From Streptomyces sp. NBC_00190 (GTDB lineage: Bacteria; Actinomycetota; Actinomycetes; Streptomycetales; Streptomycetaceae), in the NCBI RefSeq assembly GCF_036203305.1, contig NZ_CP108131.1:6696001-6760000 (forward strand): a stretch of DNA of 64,000 nucleotides, given 5' to 3'. This document shows, piece after piece, positions 8,715-16,098 of the stretch. The translations under genes were made by a program, and so were the position numbers. Each line of letters opens with the position of its first letter. Positions within the stretch are counted from its first letter, which is position 1. Below the pieces are notes generated by a model, which was not told the origin of the DNA, ran no database searches, and was given only the letters and a program-made list of their open reading frames with translations.

Positions 8715-8745
8715 CGTCTAGCCCACGTCTAGCCCCGTCTAGCCC
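8715..8745. repeat. Three tandem copies of CGTCTAGCCC
   Basis: CGTCTAGCCC occurs at 8715-8724, 8726-8735 and 8736-8745. The last copy contains the stop codon of the DedA gene (CTA at 8739-8741 on this strand). Each copy would give a stop in that register or a neighbouring one. It fills the space between two convergent genes. Confidence 0.8.
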
Positions 8746-9380
8746 TCCTGCCGGGTCCGTCCCCGCAGTCGGCGCCACCCCGGCGGGACCGCGCTGACCA
8801 GCAGGGTCAGGGCCACCGCGAGGGCCACGCCCTTCCAGGGCTCCGAGAAGAGCGAGCCGCCCAGGATGCCGATCAGGCTGTACGCCGCCGCCCAGGCGAG
8901 GCAGGCCGGGGCGTCGCCGCGCGCGAAGCGGCGCAGGGGAAGCCGCGCCAGCAGGCAGGCCAGCATCACCGGGATCCGCCCCGCCGGAACCAGCCGGGAC
9001 ACCACCAGGACCAGCACCCCGTGCTCGTCCAGCCCCGTCCGCGCCCGCTCCAGCCGATCGGGCGTGGCGCGGCCGCGCAGCGCCTCCAGCCAGCGCGAGC
9101 CGCCCCGCGACCGCACGCCGCGCTGCCCGAGCCAGTACAGGGTGACGTCCCCGGTGAACGCCGCCAGCGCCGACACCGCGAACACCAACAACACCCCGTA
9201 CGGCAGCGATTCGTGATGGAGCGCCACCACCGCAGCCGAGCTCACCAGCGCCCCCGTCGGGATCACCGGCACCAGCGCGCCGAGCGCCACCAGTACGAAC
9301 AACGCCGGGTAGCCCACCGCCTGCTGGGTGGTCTCCGGCGGCACCTGTCCGGCCGCCGCCGTGACGTCGCGCCAGGTCAC
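8739..9380 (-). CDS. DedA family membrane protein
   Basis: A 213-residue integral membrane protein with DedA/SNARE-associated (VTT) features: an N-terminal reentrant segment (VALGALVPVIPTGALVSS), a glycine-rich GDVTLYWLGQRG block after the second helix, and the RLVPAGRIPVMLACLL stretch, where DedA proteins carry the conserved Arg of the RxxPxxR region. DedA proteins act in phospholipid flipping and envelope homeostasis. The GTG start overlaps the stop of the upstream metallo-hydrolase gene by 4 nt (GTGA), so the two are translationally coupled. The C-terminus is very basic (RRLRGRTRQEG). Confidence 0.85.
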   Translation of the reverse strand: MTWRDVTAAAGQVPPETTQQAVGYPALFVLVALGALVPVIPTGALVSSAAVVALHHESLPYGVLLVFAVSALAAFTGDVTLYWLGQRGVRSRGGSRWLEALRGRATPDRLERARTGLDEHGVLVLVVSRLVPAGRIPVMLACLLARLPLRRFARGDAPACLAWAAAYSLIGILGGSLFSEPWKGVALAVALTLLVSAVPPGWRRLRGRTRQEG

Positions 9381-10153
9381 GGCAGCCGCACCCGCTCCCC
9401 GTGGGCCGGCACCCGTACGGTCACCTTCGGCGCGAGCCGCCCCGCGCGGCGCTCGAACTCCTCGCCCGGCGCGTGGAACTCGTGCGGACGCACCGCGTCC
9501 ATCCCGATCGGCCAGAACGTCCCGTAGTGCACCGGGACCGCTGCCGCCGGGGCCAGCTCGGCCAGCGCCCGCGCCGCCCGCCCCGCGTCCAGGTGACCCG
9601 GGCCCAGGTACGGTCCCCAGCCGCCCACGGGAAGCAGGGCCACGTCCACCGGGCCGACCTCCCGGGCCATCGTGTCGAACAGCCCGGTGTCCCCGGCGAA
9701 GTAGGTACGGGCCGCGCCCTCGACCACGTACCCGAGGGCCGGCGCGAGGTGCGGCCCGAACGGCATCCGCCGTCCGTCGTGCAGGGCGCTGACCGCCCGT
9801 ACCCGTACGCCGTCCCGCACCGGGACCTCGTCGCCCGGCAGCACCTCCGTCACCGCCAGCCCGCGCAGTCCGGCGATCCGCGCCAGCCCCGGCACCGCCC
9901 GGCGCGCACCCCGCGGCACCAGCAGCCGGGTGCCGGGCGCCAGCCGCTGCAGCGAGGGCAGGTGCAGGTGGTCGGCGTGCAGGTGCGACACCAGCACCGC
10001 GTCCGCGCGCGCCGCCTCGGGCGGGGGCACCGGCCCTCGGCGCCGCCGCAGATGGGCGAGGCGCCGGGCGAACAGCGGATCCGTCAGCAGCCGGACCCCG
10101 GAGTCCTCGACCGTGCACGTGGCATGCCCCCACCAGGTGATCTCCACCGGCAT
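9377..10153 (-). CDS. MBL-fold metallo-hydrolase (UlaG-like)
   Basis: A 258-residue hydrolase. It begins with ITWWGHATC, typical of UlaG-like and ComA-like small MBL proteins, has HLHADH (H57, H59, D61, H62) as the metal site, and FAGDTGLFD with the bridging Asp. ALLPVGGWGPYLGPGHLDA and VPVHYGTFWPIG complete the set of metal-binding loops. A GGGAGG RBS lies just before the ATG. Coupled by a 4-nt overlap to the DedA gene, which suggests a membrane-lipid or envelope role for the pair; that link is inference. Confidence 0.85.
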   Translation of the reverse strand: MPVEITWWGHATCTVEDSGVRLLTDPLFARRLAHLRRRRGPVPPPEAARADAVLVSHLHADHLHLPSLQRLAPGTRLLVPRGARRAVPGLARIAGLRGLAVTEVLPGDEVPVRDGVRVRAVSALHDGRRMPFGPHLAPALGYVVEGAARTYFAGDTGLFDTMAREVGPVDVALLPVGGWGPYLGPGHLDAGRAARALAELAPAAAVPVHYGTFWPIGMDAVRPHEFHAPGEEFERRAGRLAPKVTVRVPAHGERVRLP

Positions 10154-10308
10154 CCGGCCCTCCCTCCCACGCCCGTCCCGTCCCCTCACCGAGCCTAAGC
10201 CGCCCCGGGGAAGCAGGGCACGTCCACGCGGCCGCTTGGAGGCTTCCCCCCTGGATCCGCCCGGAACCGGAACGACGCCGCCCTCTCCTCCCCGGCCGCC
10301 GATCGGAG

Positions 10309-10314
10309 TAGGGT
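10309..10314 (+). promoter_or_regulatory. -10 box TAGGGT, probable leaderless or short-leader promoter
   Basis: TAGGGT matches TAnnnT and ends 8 nt before the ATG at 10323. No purine-rich RBS is present between them. This fits the leaderless pattern seen at other genes in the window. Confidence 0.4.
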
Positions 10315-10322
10315 CGGGCGGC

Positions 10323-10727
10323 ATGGAAGAGCTGCGCGTGGCCGCGATCGCCAGCCTGGCCCCGCTCGAAGACCTCGACGCCGACCCCTTCGCCGTGGAC
10401 ACCCGGACCCAGCACGCCGTGTGCGCGCGCTGGGCGGCCGACCACGGGTACGTCGTGACCAGGCAACTGCTCGTCTACGGGCTGCGCGCCGACCACTGCG
10501 GGCTCTGGTCCGACATCGACGCCGGGCAGGTCGACCTCTTCGTCGCCGCCAACCACCGCGTGCTGGCCCGCGCGCTGCGCTCCGTCGAGGAGTTCAGCGC
10601 CGAGTGCGAGCGGCGCGGGGTGCGCCTGGAGACCGCCGGGCACCAGGAACCGCCGTACACCTCCGCGATGAAGGCCGAGGTGCACCGCCGGCTCTCCATG
10701 CCGACCGCCGGCTACGACGGCACCTGA
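10323..10727 (+). CDS. Small protein resembling the serine-recombinase N-terminal fold, without catalytic Ser
   Basis: A 134-residue protein. The middle (QVDLFVAANHRVLARALRS followed by EFSAECERRGVRLET) is similar in pattern to the D-helix region of resolvase N-terminal domains, where a hydrophobic strand with an RxxR pair is followed by an (E)RGV strand. The N-terminal Tyr/Arg-Ser active site of real recombinases is absent, and no DNA-binding C-terminus follows. Such orphan proteins occur in Streptomyces without known function. The similarity is weak, so 'hypothetical protein' is an equally fair label. Confidence 0.5.
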   Translation: MEELRVAAIASLAPLEDLDADPFAVDTRTQHAVCARWAADHGYVVTRQLLVYGLRADHCGLWSDIDAGQVDLFVAANHRVLARALRSVEEFSAECERRGVRLETAGHQEPPYTSAMKAEVHRRLSMPTAGYDGT

Positions 10728-10841
10728 GCGGCGCCTCCTCCGCGCCCGTGCGCCGCCCCTGTGCGCCGTCCGTGTCGCCCGGCCCGGTGAGCCGGGCTGT
10801 GCGAGCCTGGAAGGCGGGACGGGGCGCGCGGAAGGTGGAGC

Positions 10842-12968
10842 GTGGTGCGAGGACGGTGGCGGACCGCGGGCGGCGCCCTGGTGCGTGTGATCCTCGTCTG
10901 GGCGGTGTCCACGCTGACGATGCTCGCGCTGGCCGGGATCCTGCCGGACTTCCGGCTCCGGTCCGGCGACGACGACAGCATCACGCAGATCGGGCTGACC
11001 GCCGCCCTGGGCGCCGGGGCCTTCGGTCTGCTGAGCGCGCTCGTCTGGCCCGTGCTGGTACGGGCCCTGCTGCTGGTGCCCGCCCTGGTGCTCGGCCTGC
11101 TCGTCTTCTTCCTGAACGGCTCGCTGCTGCTCATAGCCCTCAGCCTGGTCCCCGCCGGGGGCGAGGTGGCCCCCGAGACCGCGGTGGTCGTGGCCGCCGT
11201 GATGTCCGCCGTGGCCTCGGCGACCTCGACGGCGCTCGCGGTGCGCGACGACGAGGCGTACCGGCGGCGGCTCTACCGCCTCGCCGACCGGCGCCGCCGC
11301 AAGGGGAGGGGGACGGGCGCGCCCGGGGCCTTCGGGTCCGCGCCCGGGCTGGTCTTCCTCCAGCTCGACGGGGTCGGGTACGAGGTGCTGCGCCGGGCCG
11401 CGGGCAGCGGCCTGATGCCGACCGTCTCCGACTGGCTGGACGGCAGCCACCGCATCGTGTCCTGGCGCACCGACTGGTCGAGCCAGACCGGCGCCAGCCA
11501 GCTCGGCATCCTGCACGGCTCCAACTTCGACGTGCCCGCGTTCCGCTGGTACGAGAAGGACACCGGCGAGGTGATGGTCTGCAACCGGCCCACCAGCGCC
11601 GCCGAGCTCCAGCGGCGGGCGGTGGAGCGGACCGCGGACGGCGGGCTGCTCACGCTCGACGGGGCCAGCCGGGGCAACCTGTTCAGCGGTGGCGCGGACC
11701 AACTGGCGCTCGTGCTCTCGGTATCCGCCCGCCGCGGGCGGGCGAACCGCTCCCGCGCCGGCTACTTCGCGTACTTCTCCGATCCGGCCAACGCCGTCCG
11801 CACGGCCCTGTCCTTCGTCGCCGAGGCCTGCCGGGAGACCGGCCAGTCGCTGCGCGCGCGGATCCGCGGGGACCGGCCGCGCGTGGCGCGCGGCGGGCTG
11901 TACCCGCTGATCCGGGCCTTCGCGACCGTGGTCGAACGGGACGTGGTCGTGGCGGCGGTGATCGGCGACATGCTCGCCGGGCGCGCCGCGGTCTACGCCG
12001 ACCTCGTCGCCTACGACGAGGTCGCGCACCACTCCGGCCCGCACGGCCGGGACACCGACCGGGTGCTGCAGCGCCTGGACCGGAGCCTCGCGCTGCTCGC
12101 CCGGGTCGCCGAGCACGCGCCGCGCGCGTACCGGATCGTGCTGCTCTCCGACCACGGCCAGAGCCCGGGGGAGACCTTCCTCAGCCGGTACGGGCTGACC
12201 CTCAAGGACCTGGTCCGGGCGGGCTGCGGGCTTCCGGTCTCCCGTCGGGCGGGCCGCACCCGCAGCGGGGCCGAGGCGCGGGCGGCCGTCCTGGCGGCCC
12301 TGCACCGGCCGGTGGAGGAGGACGCGGAGGCCTCCCCGGGGCCGGGCCCCGGCCCGGTGGTGCTCGCCTCGGGCAATCTCGGGCTGATCTCCTTCCCGGA
12401 CGTCCCGGGCCGGGCCTCGCGCGAACGCGTCGAGCGCGCGTACCCCGCCCTGCTGCCCACCCTGGCGAACCACCCCGGCGTGGGCTTCCTGCTGGTGGAC
12501 GGCGTGGTGCTGGGCCGGGGCGGGACGGTGGCGCGCCTCGACGTGCCGGGGGAGGCGGAGGAACTGCTGGCTCCCTTCGGCCCCGGGGCGGCCGGGGCCG
12601 TGCGCCGGACCGACACCTTCCCGCACGTGGCCGACGTGATGGTGAACTCGGCGTACGACCCGCGGACGGGCACGGTACACGCCTTCGAGGAGCAGATCGG
12701 CTCGCACGGGGGCCTCGGCGGGGAACAGGGGCACCCGTTCCTGATGTGGCCGACGGAACTGTCGGATCCGGGCGGTGAGCTGGCGGGCGCCGAGGCGGTG
12801 CACGGCGTACTGCGCCGCTGGCTGCGGGAGGCGGACGGGCCGCAGCTGCCGGTGGCCCCGCGGGCGGCTCCGCCCGTCGCCCTGCCGGCGGAGGATTCCC
12901 GGCCGGAGGGCACCACCGGCGGAATCTTTCCTTCCGCGGCTACGCCCGCGCAGGACGAAAACCACTGA
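10842..12968 (+). CDS. Holin-like membrane domain fused to an alkaline-phosphatase-superfamily domain
   Basis: A 708-residue two-part protein. Residues about 12-130 hold four hydrophobic helices (LVRVILVWAVSTLTMLALAG, then three more) resembling the phage holin family IV/DUF456-like membrane unit. From about residue 165 an alkaline-phosphatase-superfamily hydrolase follows: FLQLDGVGYE supplies the first metal Asp, DWSSQTGASQLG the nucleophile region, YDEVAHHSGP and LLSDHGQSPG the later Asp/His ligands, and SHGGLGGEQGHPF the last His. The active site is probably cytoplasmic or membrane-anchored depending on topology. Two adjacent GTG codons (10842, 10845) follow GGTGGAG; either could initiate. 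The substrate may be a phosphodiester or lipid-linked phosphate; unproven. Confidence 0.75.
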   Translation: MVRGRWRTAGGALVRVILVWAVSTLTMLALAGILPDFRLRSGDDDSITQIGLTAALGAGAFGLLSALVWPVLVRALLLVPALVLGLLVFFLNGSLLLIALSLVPAGGEVAPETAVVVAAVMSAVASATSTALAVRDDEAYRRRLYRLADRRRRKGRGTGAPGAFGSAPGLVFLQLDGVGYEVLRRAAGSGLMPTVSDWLDGSHRIVSWRTDWSSQTGASQLGILHGSNFDVPAFRWYEKDTGEVMVCNRPTSAAELQRRAVERTADGGLLTLDGASRGNLFSGGADQLALVLSVSARRGRANRSRAGYFAYFSDPANAVRTALSFVAEACRETGQSLRARIRGDRPRVARGGLYPLIRAFATVVERDVVVAAVIGDMLAGRAAVYADLVAYDEVAHHSGPHGRDTDRVLQRLDRSLALLARVAEHAPRAYRIVLLSDHGQSPGETFLSRYGLTLKDLVRAGCGLPVSRRAGRTRSGAEARAAVLAALHRPVEEDAEASPGPGPGPVVLASGNLGLISFPDVPGRASRERVERAYPALLPTLANHPGVGFLLVDGVVLGRGGTVARLDVPGEAEELLAPFGPGAAGAVRRTDTFPHVADVMVNSAYDPRTGTVHAFEEQIGSHGGLGGEQGHPFLMWPTELSDPGGELAGAEAVHGVLRRWLREADGPQLPVAPRAAPPVALPAEDSRPEGTTGGIFPSAATPAQDENH

Positions 12969-12988
12969 TTTGGTACCGCCTTTGCGGT

Positions 12989-13007
12989 GGTCAACCATGT
13001 GTTGACC
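12989..13007. promoter_or_regulatory. Perfect inverted repeat GGTCAAC-N5-GTTGACC, candidate operator
   Basis: Two 7-nt arms separated by CATGT lie 36 nt before the permease start, where a promoter should be. The CCATGTG within it recurs at 13014-13020. The size and symmetry fit a dimeric repressor of the GntR or TetR type; the regulator is not identifiable here. Confidence 0.6.
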
Positions 13008-13042
13008 TGCCCACCATGTGAGACACCCTGAGGCGCACCACC

Positions 13043-14452
13043 GTGACCAGCACCGCAGCACCGCCGACCGAGGCCGCACCCGTCCCCGAGCCTCCCGCGC
13101 CCGGCCGGGAGGACACCCGGCGCTTCGGCCTTCCCGTCGCCACCTGCCTGGTCATGGGCAACATCATCGGCGGCGGGATCTTCCTCCTCCCCGCCTCGGT
13201 GGCCCCCTTCGGCACCATCAGCCTCGTCGCGTTCGCGGTGCTCACCCTCGGCGCGGTCGCCCTCGCCCTCGTCTTCGGCCGTCTCGCCCGGCGGCACCCG
13301 CAGACCGGCGGCCCGTACGTCTACGCCCGCGCCGCGTTCGGCGACTTCGCCGGATTCCTCGCCGCCTGGAGCTACTGGATCACCACCTGGGTCTCCAACG
13401 CGGCCCTCGCGGTGGCGGCCGTCGGCTACCTCTGCGTGCTCTTCCCGGCCGTCGGCGCGCACAAGTGGTCCATGTGCCTGGCCGCCCTCGCCGTGCAGTG
13501 GCTGCCGGCGCTCGCCAACCTGGCCGGCACCCGGTACGTCGGCGCCGTCCAACTCGTCTCCACCGTCCTGAAGTTCGCCCCGCTGCTGCTCGTCTCCGTG
13601 GGCGGCCTCCTCTTCTTCGACCCGGCCAACCTCGGCCCCTTCCGGGCCACCGACCAGAGCGCGGTCGGCGCCGTCTCCGCCTCCGCGGCGATCCTGCTCT
13701 TCAGCTACCTGGGCGTCGAATCCGCCGCCGTCAGCGCAGGCGAGGTCCGCGACCCGGCGCGCAACGTCGGCCGGGCCACCATCCTGGGCACCGTCGGCGC
13801 GGCCACCGTCTACCTGCTGGGCACCCTCTCCGTCTTCGGCCTGGTCCCCCACGACAGCCTGGTCTCCTCCCAGGCCCCCTTCACGGACGCGGTCAACGCC
13901 ATGTTTTCCGCAGACGGAGGGGCCGGCGGCACCTGGGGCGGCACCGTCGTCGCCTGCGCGGCGGTGATCTCGATGGCGGGCGCCCTCAACGGCTGGACCC
14001 TGCTCAGCGCGCAGACCCCGTACGCCGCCGCCAAGGACGGCCTCTTTCCGAAGGCCTTCGAGACGAAGAAGCGCGGCGTCCCGGTGGTCGGCGTGGTCGT
14101 CACGGCCGTCCTCGCCTCGGCGCTGACCGTCTACAACTACACGGCGGGCTCGACGGGCGTCTTCGAGATCCTGGTCCTGGTCACCACCTTCACCGCGACC
14201 GTCCCGTACCTGCTCTCCACCGCCGCGCAGCTCTACTTCCTGCTCTCGGGCCGGTCCGAGCGCGTCCACCGGGGCCGCCTGGTCCGTGACGCCGCGCTCG
14301 CCTGCCTGGCCTTCGGCTTCTCGATGTGGCTGGTGGCCGGCTCAGGCTACGCCGCCGTCTACCAGGGCGTGATGTTCCTGTTCGCGGGCGTACTCGTCCA
14401 CGCGGTGATGTCCGCCCGGCGGCGGCGGGCCATCGTTTCGCCCGCGGGGTAA
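13043..14452 (+). CDS. APC superfamily amino acid permease
   Basis: A 469-residue permease with 12 predicted hydrophobic helices. TM1 carries the broken-helix motif GNIIGGGIFLLPASVAPFG (about 39-57), the substrate-binding signature of the amino acid-polyamine-organocation family. TM6 carries LFSYLGVESAAVSAGEVRDPARNV, also diagnostic. The arrangement resembles antiporters such as ArcD, AdiC and PotE more than symporters. The GTG start has only a weak GAGG behind it. Regulation is probably through the palindrome at 12989-13007. Substrate unknown. Confidence 0.85.
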   Translation: MTSTAAPPTEAAPVPEPPAPGREDTRRFGLPVATCLVMGNIIGGGIFLLPASVAPFGTISLVAFAVLTLGAVALALVFGRLARRHPQTGGPYVYARAAFGDFAGFLAAWSYWITTWVSNAALAVAAVGYLCVLFPAVGAHKWSMCLAALAVQWLPALANLAGTRYVGAVQLVSTVLKFAPLLLVSVGGLLFFDPANLGPFRATDQSAVGAVSASAAILLFSYLGVESAAVSAGEVRDPARNVGRATILGTVGAATVYLLGTLSVFGLVPHDSLVSSQAPFTDAVNAMFSADGGAGGTWGGTVVACAAVISMAGALNGWTLLSAQTPYAAAKDGLFPKAFETKKRGVPVVGVVVTAVLASALTVYNYTAGSTGVFEILVLVTTFTATVPYLLSTAAQLYFLLSGRSERVHRGRLVRDAALACLAFGFSMWLVAGSGYAAVYQGVMFLFAGVLVHAVMSARRRRAIVSPAG

Positions 14453-14494
14453 TTTGGAGGGAGAGGACAGCCAGGGGGGCTCTAAGGGGTCGCC

Positions 14495-14944
14495 ATGTCC
14501 GCGATCAGCAACACCATCGACATCGACCGCAGCCCCGAGGACGTCTACTCGTACGTGACGGACCCCACGCACCTGCCGGAGTGGCAGGACAGCGCCGTGT
14601 CCGTCGTACCGATGGGCGACCTCCCCGTCCACGTCGGCTCGAAGGTCCTCGTCACCCGGCAGATCGGCAAGCGCAGGGTCCCCACGACCATGGAGTTCAC
14701 GGAACTCGACCCGCCGCGGAGCTGGCACATCCACGGCGTCGACGGGCCGGTCCGGCCGGACGTACGGGGCCGTATCGAACCCCTCGACGGCGGGGCGCGT
14801 TCACGCGTGACCCTGTCCGTCGACTTCGAGGGCCACGGCATGGGCAGGGCCCTGGTCCCCCTCGTGGTCAAGCCCATGCTCCGCAAGGAGATGCCCCGGG
14901 GCGAGGAGAAGCTGAAGCACCTGCTGGAGCACTCCGCGAGCTGA
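14495..14944 (+). CDS. SRPBCC family protein
   Basis: A 149-residue START/Bet v1-fold protein. It starts with the usual strand and helix (NTIDIDRSPEDVYSYVTDPTHLPEWQDSAV) and ends with the long C-terminal helix (RALVPLVVKPMLRKEMPRGEEKLKHLLEH). Proteins of this fold bind hydrophobic ligands or act as polyketide cyclases and lipid-transfer proteins; small stand-alone members in Streptomyces have no assigned ligand. AAGGGG precedes the ATG by 5-6 nt. A strong hairpin follows its stop. Confidence 0.8.
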   Translation: MSAISNTIDIDRSPEDVYSYVTDPTHLPEWQDSAVSVVPMGDLPVHVGSKVLVTRQIGKRRVPTTMEFTELDPPRSWHIHGVDGPVRPDVRGRIEPLDGGARSRVTLSVDFEGHGMGRALVPLVVKPMLRKEMPRGEEKLKHLLEHSAS

Positions 14945-14975
14945 CTCGCGGGGACCGGGGAAAACCGGGTGCTCC

Positions 14976-15016
14976 GGGTCGTGTGGTGCGCCCACACTGG
15001 GCGCACCACACGACCC
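14976..15016 (+). terminator. 18-bp perfect hairpin (terminator or leader element)
   Basis: The arms 14976-14993 and 14999-15016 are exact reverse complements, with a 5-nt loop (ACACT). No T-tract follows. It sits 31 nt after the SRPBCC stop but only 20 nt before the MoxR-like start, so it could end the upstream transcript, act within the MoxR leader, or serve as a protein-binding palindrome. Confidence 0.7.
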
Positions 15017-15036
15017 GATCATGAGGACCGCCACCC

Positions 15037-16098
15037 GTGCAGGCTGCCGTCACCGTCACCCCCGCCCAGATCCCCGAACTGCTCCTCGGCCTCGCCACCG
15101 TGCGGCCCGTGTTCCTCTGGGGGGCGCCCGGAATCGGCAAGTCCTCGCTCGTACGGAAGTTCGCCGACTCCCTCGGCCTGGAGTGCGTCAGCCTCCTCGG
15201 CACGCAGCTCGCCCCCGAGGACCTGATCGGCGTACCGCAGATCCGAGGCGGCCGCTCCGTCTTCTGCCCGCCAGAGGCCATTGCGCGCGACGAGCCGTAC
15301 TGCCTTTTCCTCGACGAGCTCAACGCCGCGTCCCCGGACGTCCAGAAGGCCTTCTACTCGCTGATCCTGGACCGCCGGATCGGCTCCTACGAGCTCCCCG
15401 CGGGCTCCATCGTCATCGGCGCGGGCAACCGCGCCACGGACAACGCGCTCGCCCGGCCCATCGCCTCCGCCCTCGTCAATCGCCTCACCCACGTCCACCT
15501 CCAGGCGTCCGCGCGGGACTGGCTGGTCTGGGCCGGCGAGAACGGCATCCACCCCTGGGTCACGGACTACCTCACCGACCGCCCCGACCACCTGTGGTCG
15601 CAGCCGCCCAAGACGGAGGAGGCGTTCTCCACGCCCCGCTCCTGGCACATGCTCTCCGACGCCCTGCACTCCTTCGGGACCGGCCTGGACGAGCAGACGC
15701 TGAAGGTCGTGGCGCACGGCACCCTCACCCCCGCCCACGCCGTCTCCTTCTGCGGCTACGCCAAGATCGTCCGCCACACCTTCGGCATCGAGGCGATCAT
15801 GAAGGGTGACGCGAGCTGGCCGCGCCGCATGGAGGACCGGGACCTGCTGTACTACCTGGCCGAGGCCTTCCGGGGCCGTCTGGTCAAAGAACTCCCCGCG
15901 CAGCGCGAACACGTCTCGCCCGCTGTCCGGCAGACCGCCTACCGCGCCAAATCGCTCCTCGTCCAGCTCGCCGAGATCTCCGTCGAGGTCGCCCAGACCG
16001 TCATCGCCGACGACGCCGACGGCCTGCCCGTGCTGCCCGCCTGGTTCCTGGTCGAGGCCGCCCGCGACATGCCCCGCCTGGTCGAGGCCCGCCGGTGA
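15037..16098 (+). CDS. MoxR-type AAA+ ATPase
   Basis: A 353-residue ATPase. Walker A is GAPGIGKS (29-36), Walker B is FLDELN (91-96), sensor 1 lies in IVIGAGNRATDN, and a likely arginine finger is in ALVNRLTHV. The layout matches MoxR/YehL-type chaperone ATPases that work with a VWA protein on metal-cofactor or complex assembly. The GTG start follows GAGGA by 9 nt. The next gene starts inside its stop codon (GTGA), so a 1:1 pair with the VWA/metallopeptidase protein is likely. Confidence 0.85.
   Translation: MQAAVTVTPAQIPELLLGLATVRPVFLWGAPGIGKSSLVRKFADSLGLECVSLLGTQLAPEDLIGVPQIRGGRSVFCPPEAIARDEPYCLFLDELNAASPDVQKAFYSLILDRRIGSYELPAGSIVIGAGNRATDNALARPIASALVNRLTHVHLQASARDWLVWAGENGIHPWVTDYLTDRPDHLWSQPPKTEEAFSTPRSWHMLSDALHSFGTGLDEQTLKVVAHGTLTPAHAVSFCGYAKIVRHTFGIEAIMKGDASWPRRMEDRDLLYYLAEAFRGRLVKELPAQREHVSPAVRQTAYRAKSLLVQLAEISVEVAQTVIADDADGLPVLPAWFLVEAARDMPRLVEARR

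Noticed and set aside
8739..13079. A 1446-codon open frame on the minus strand
   Set aside because: It covers several genes in other frames or on the other strand. Only its last 213 codons (8739-9380) are a real gene (DedA); the rest has Arg/Gly/His-rich shadow composition.
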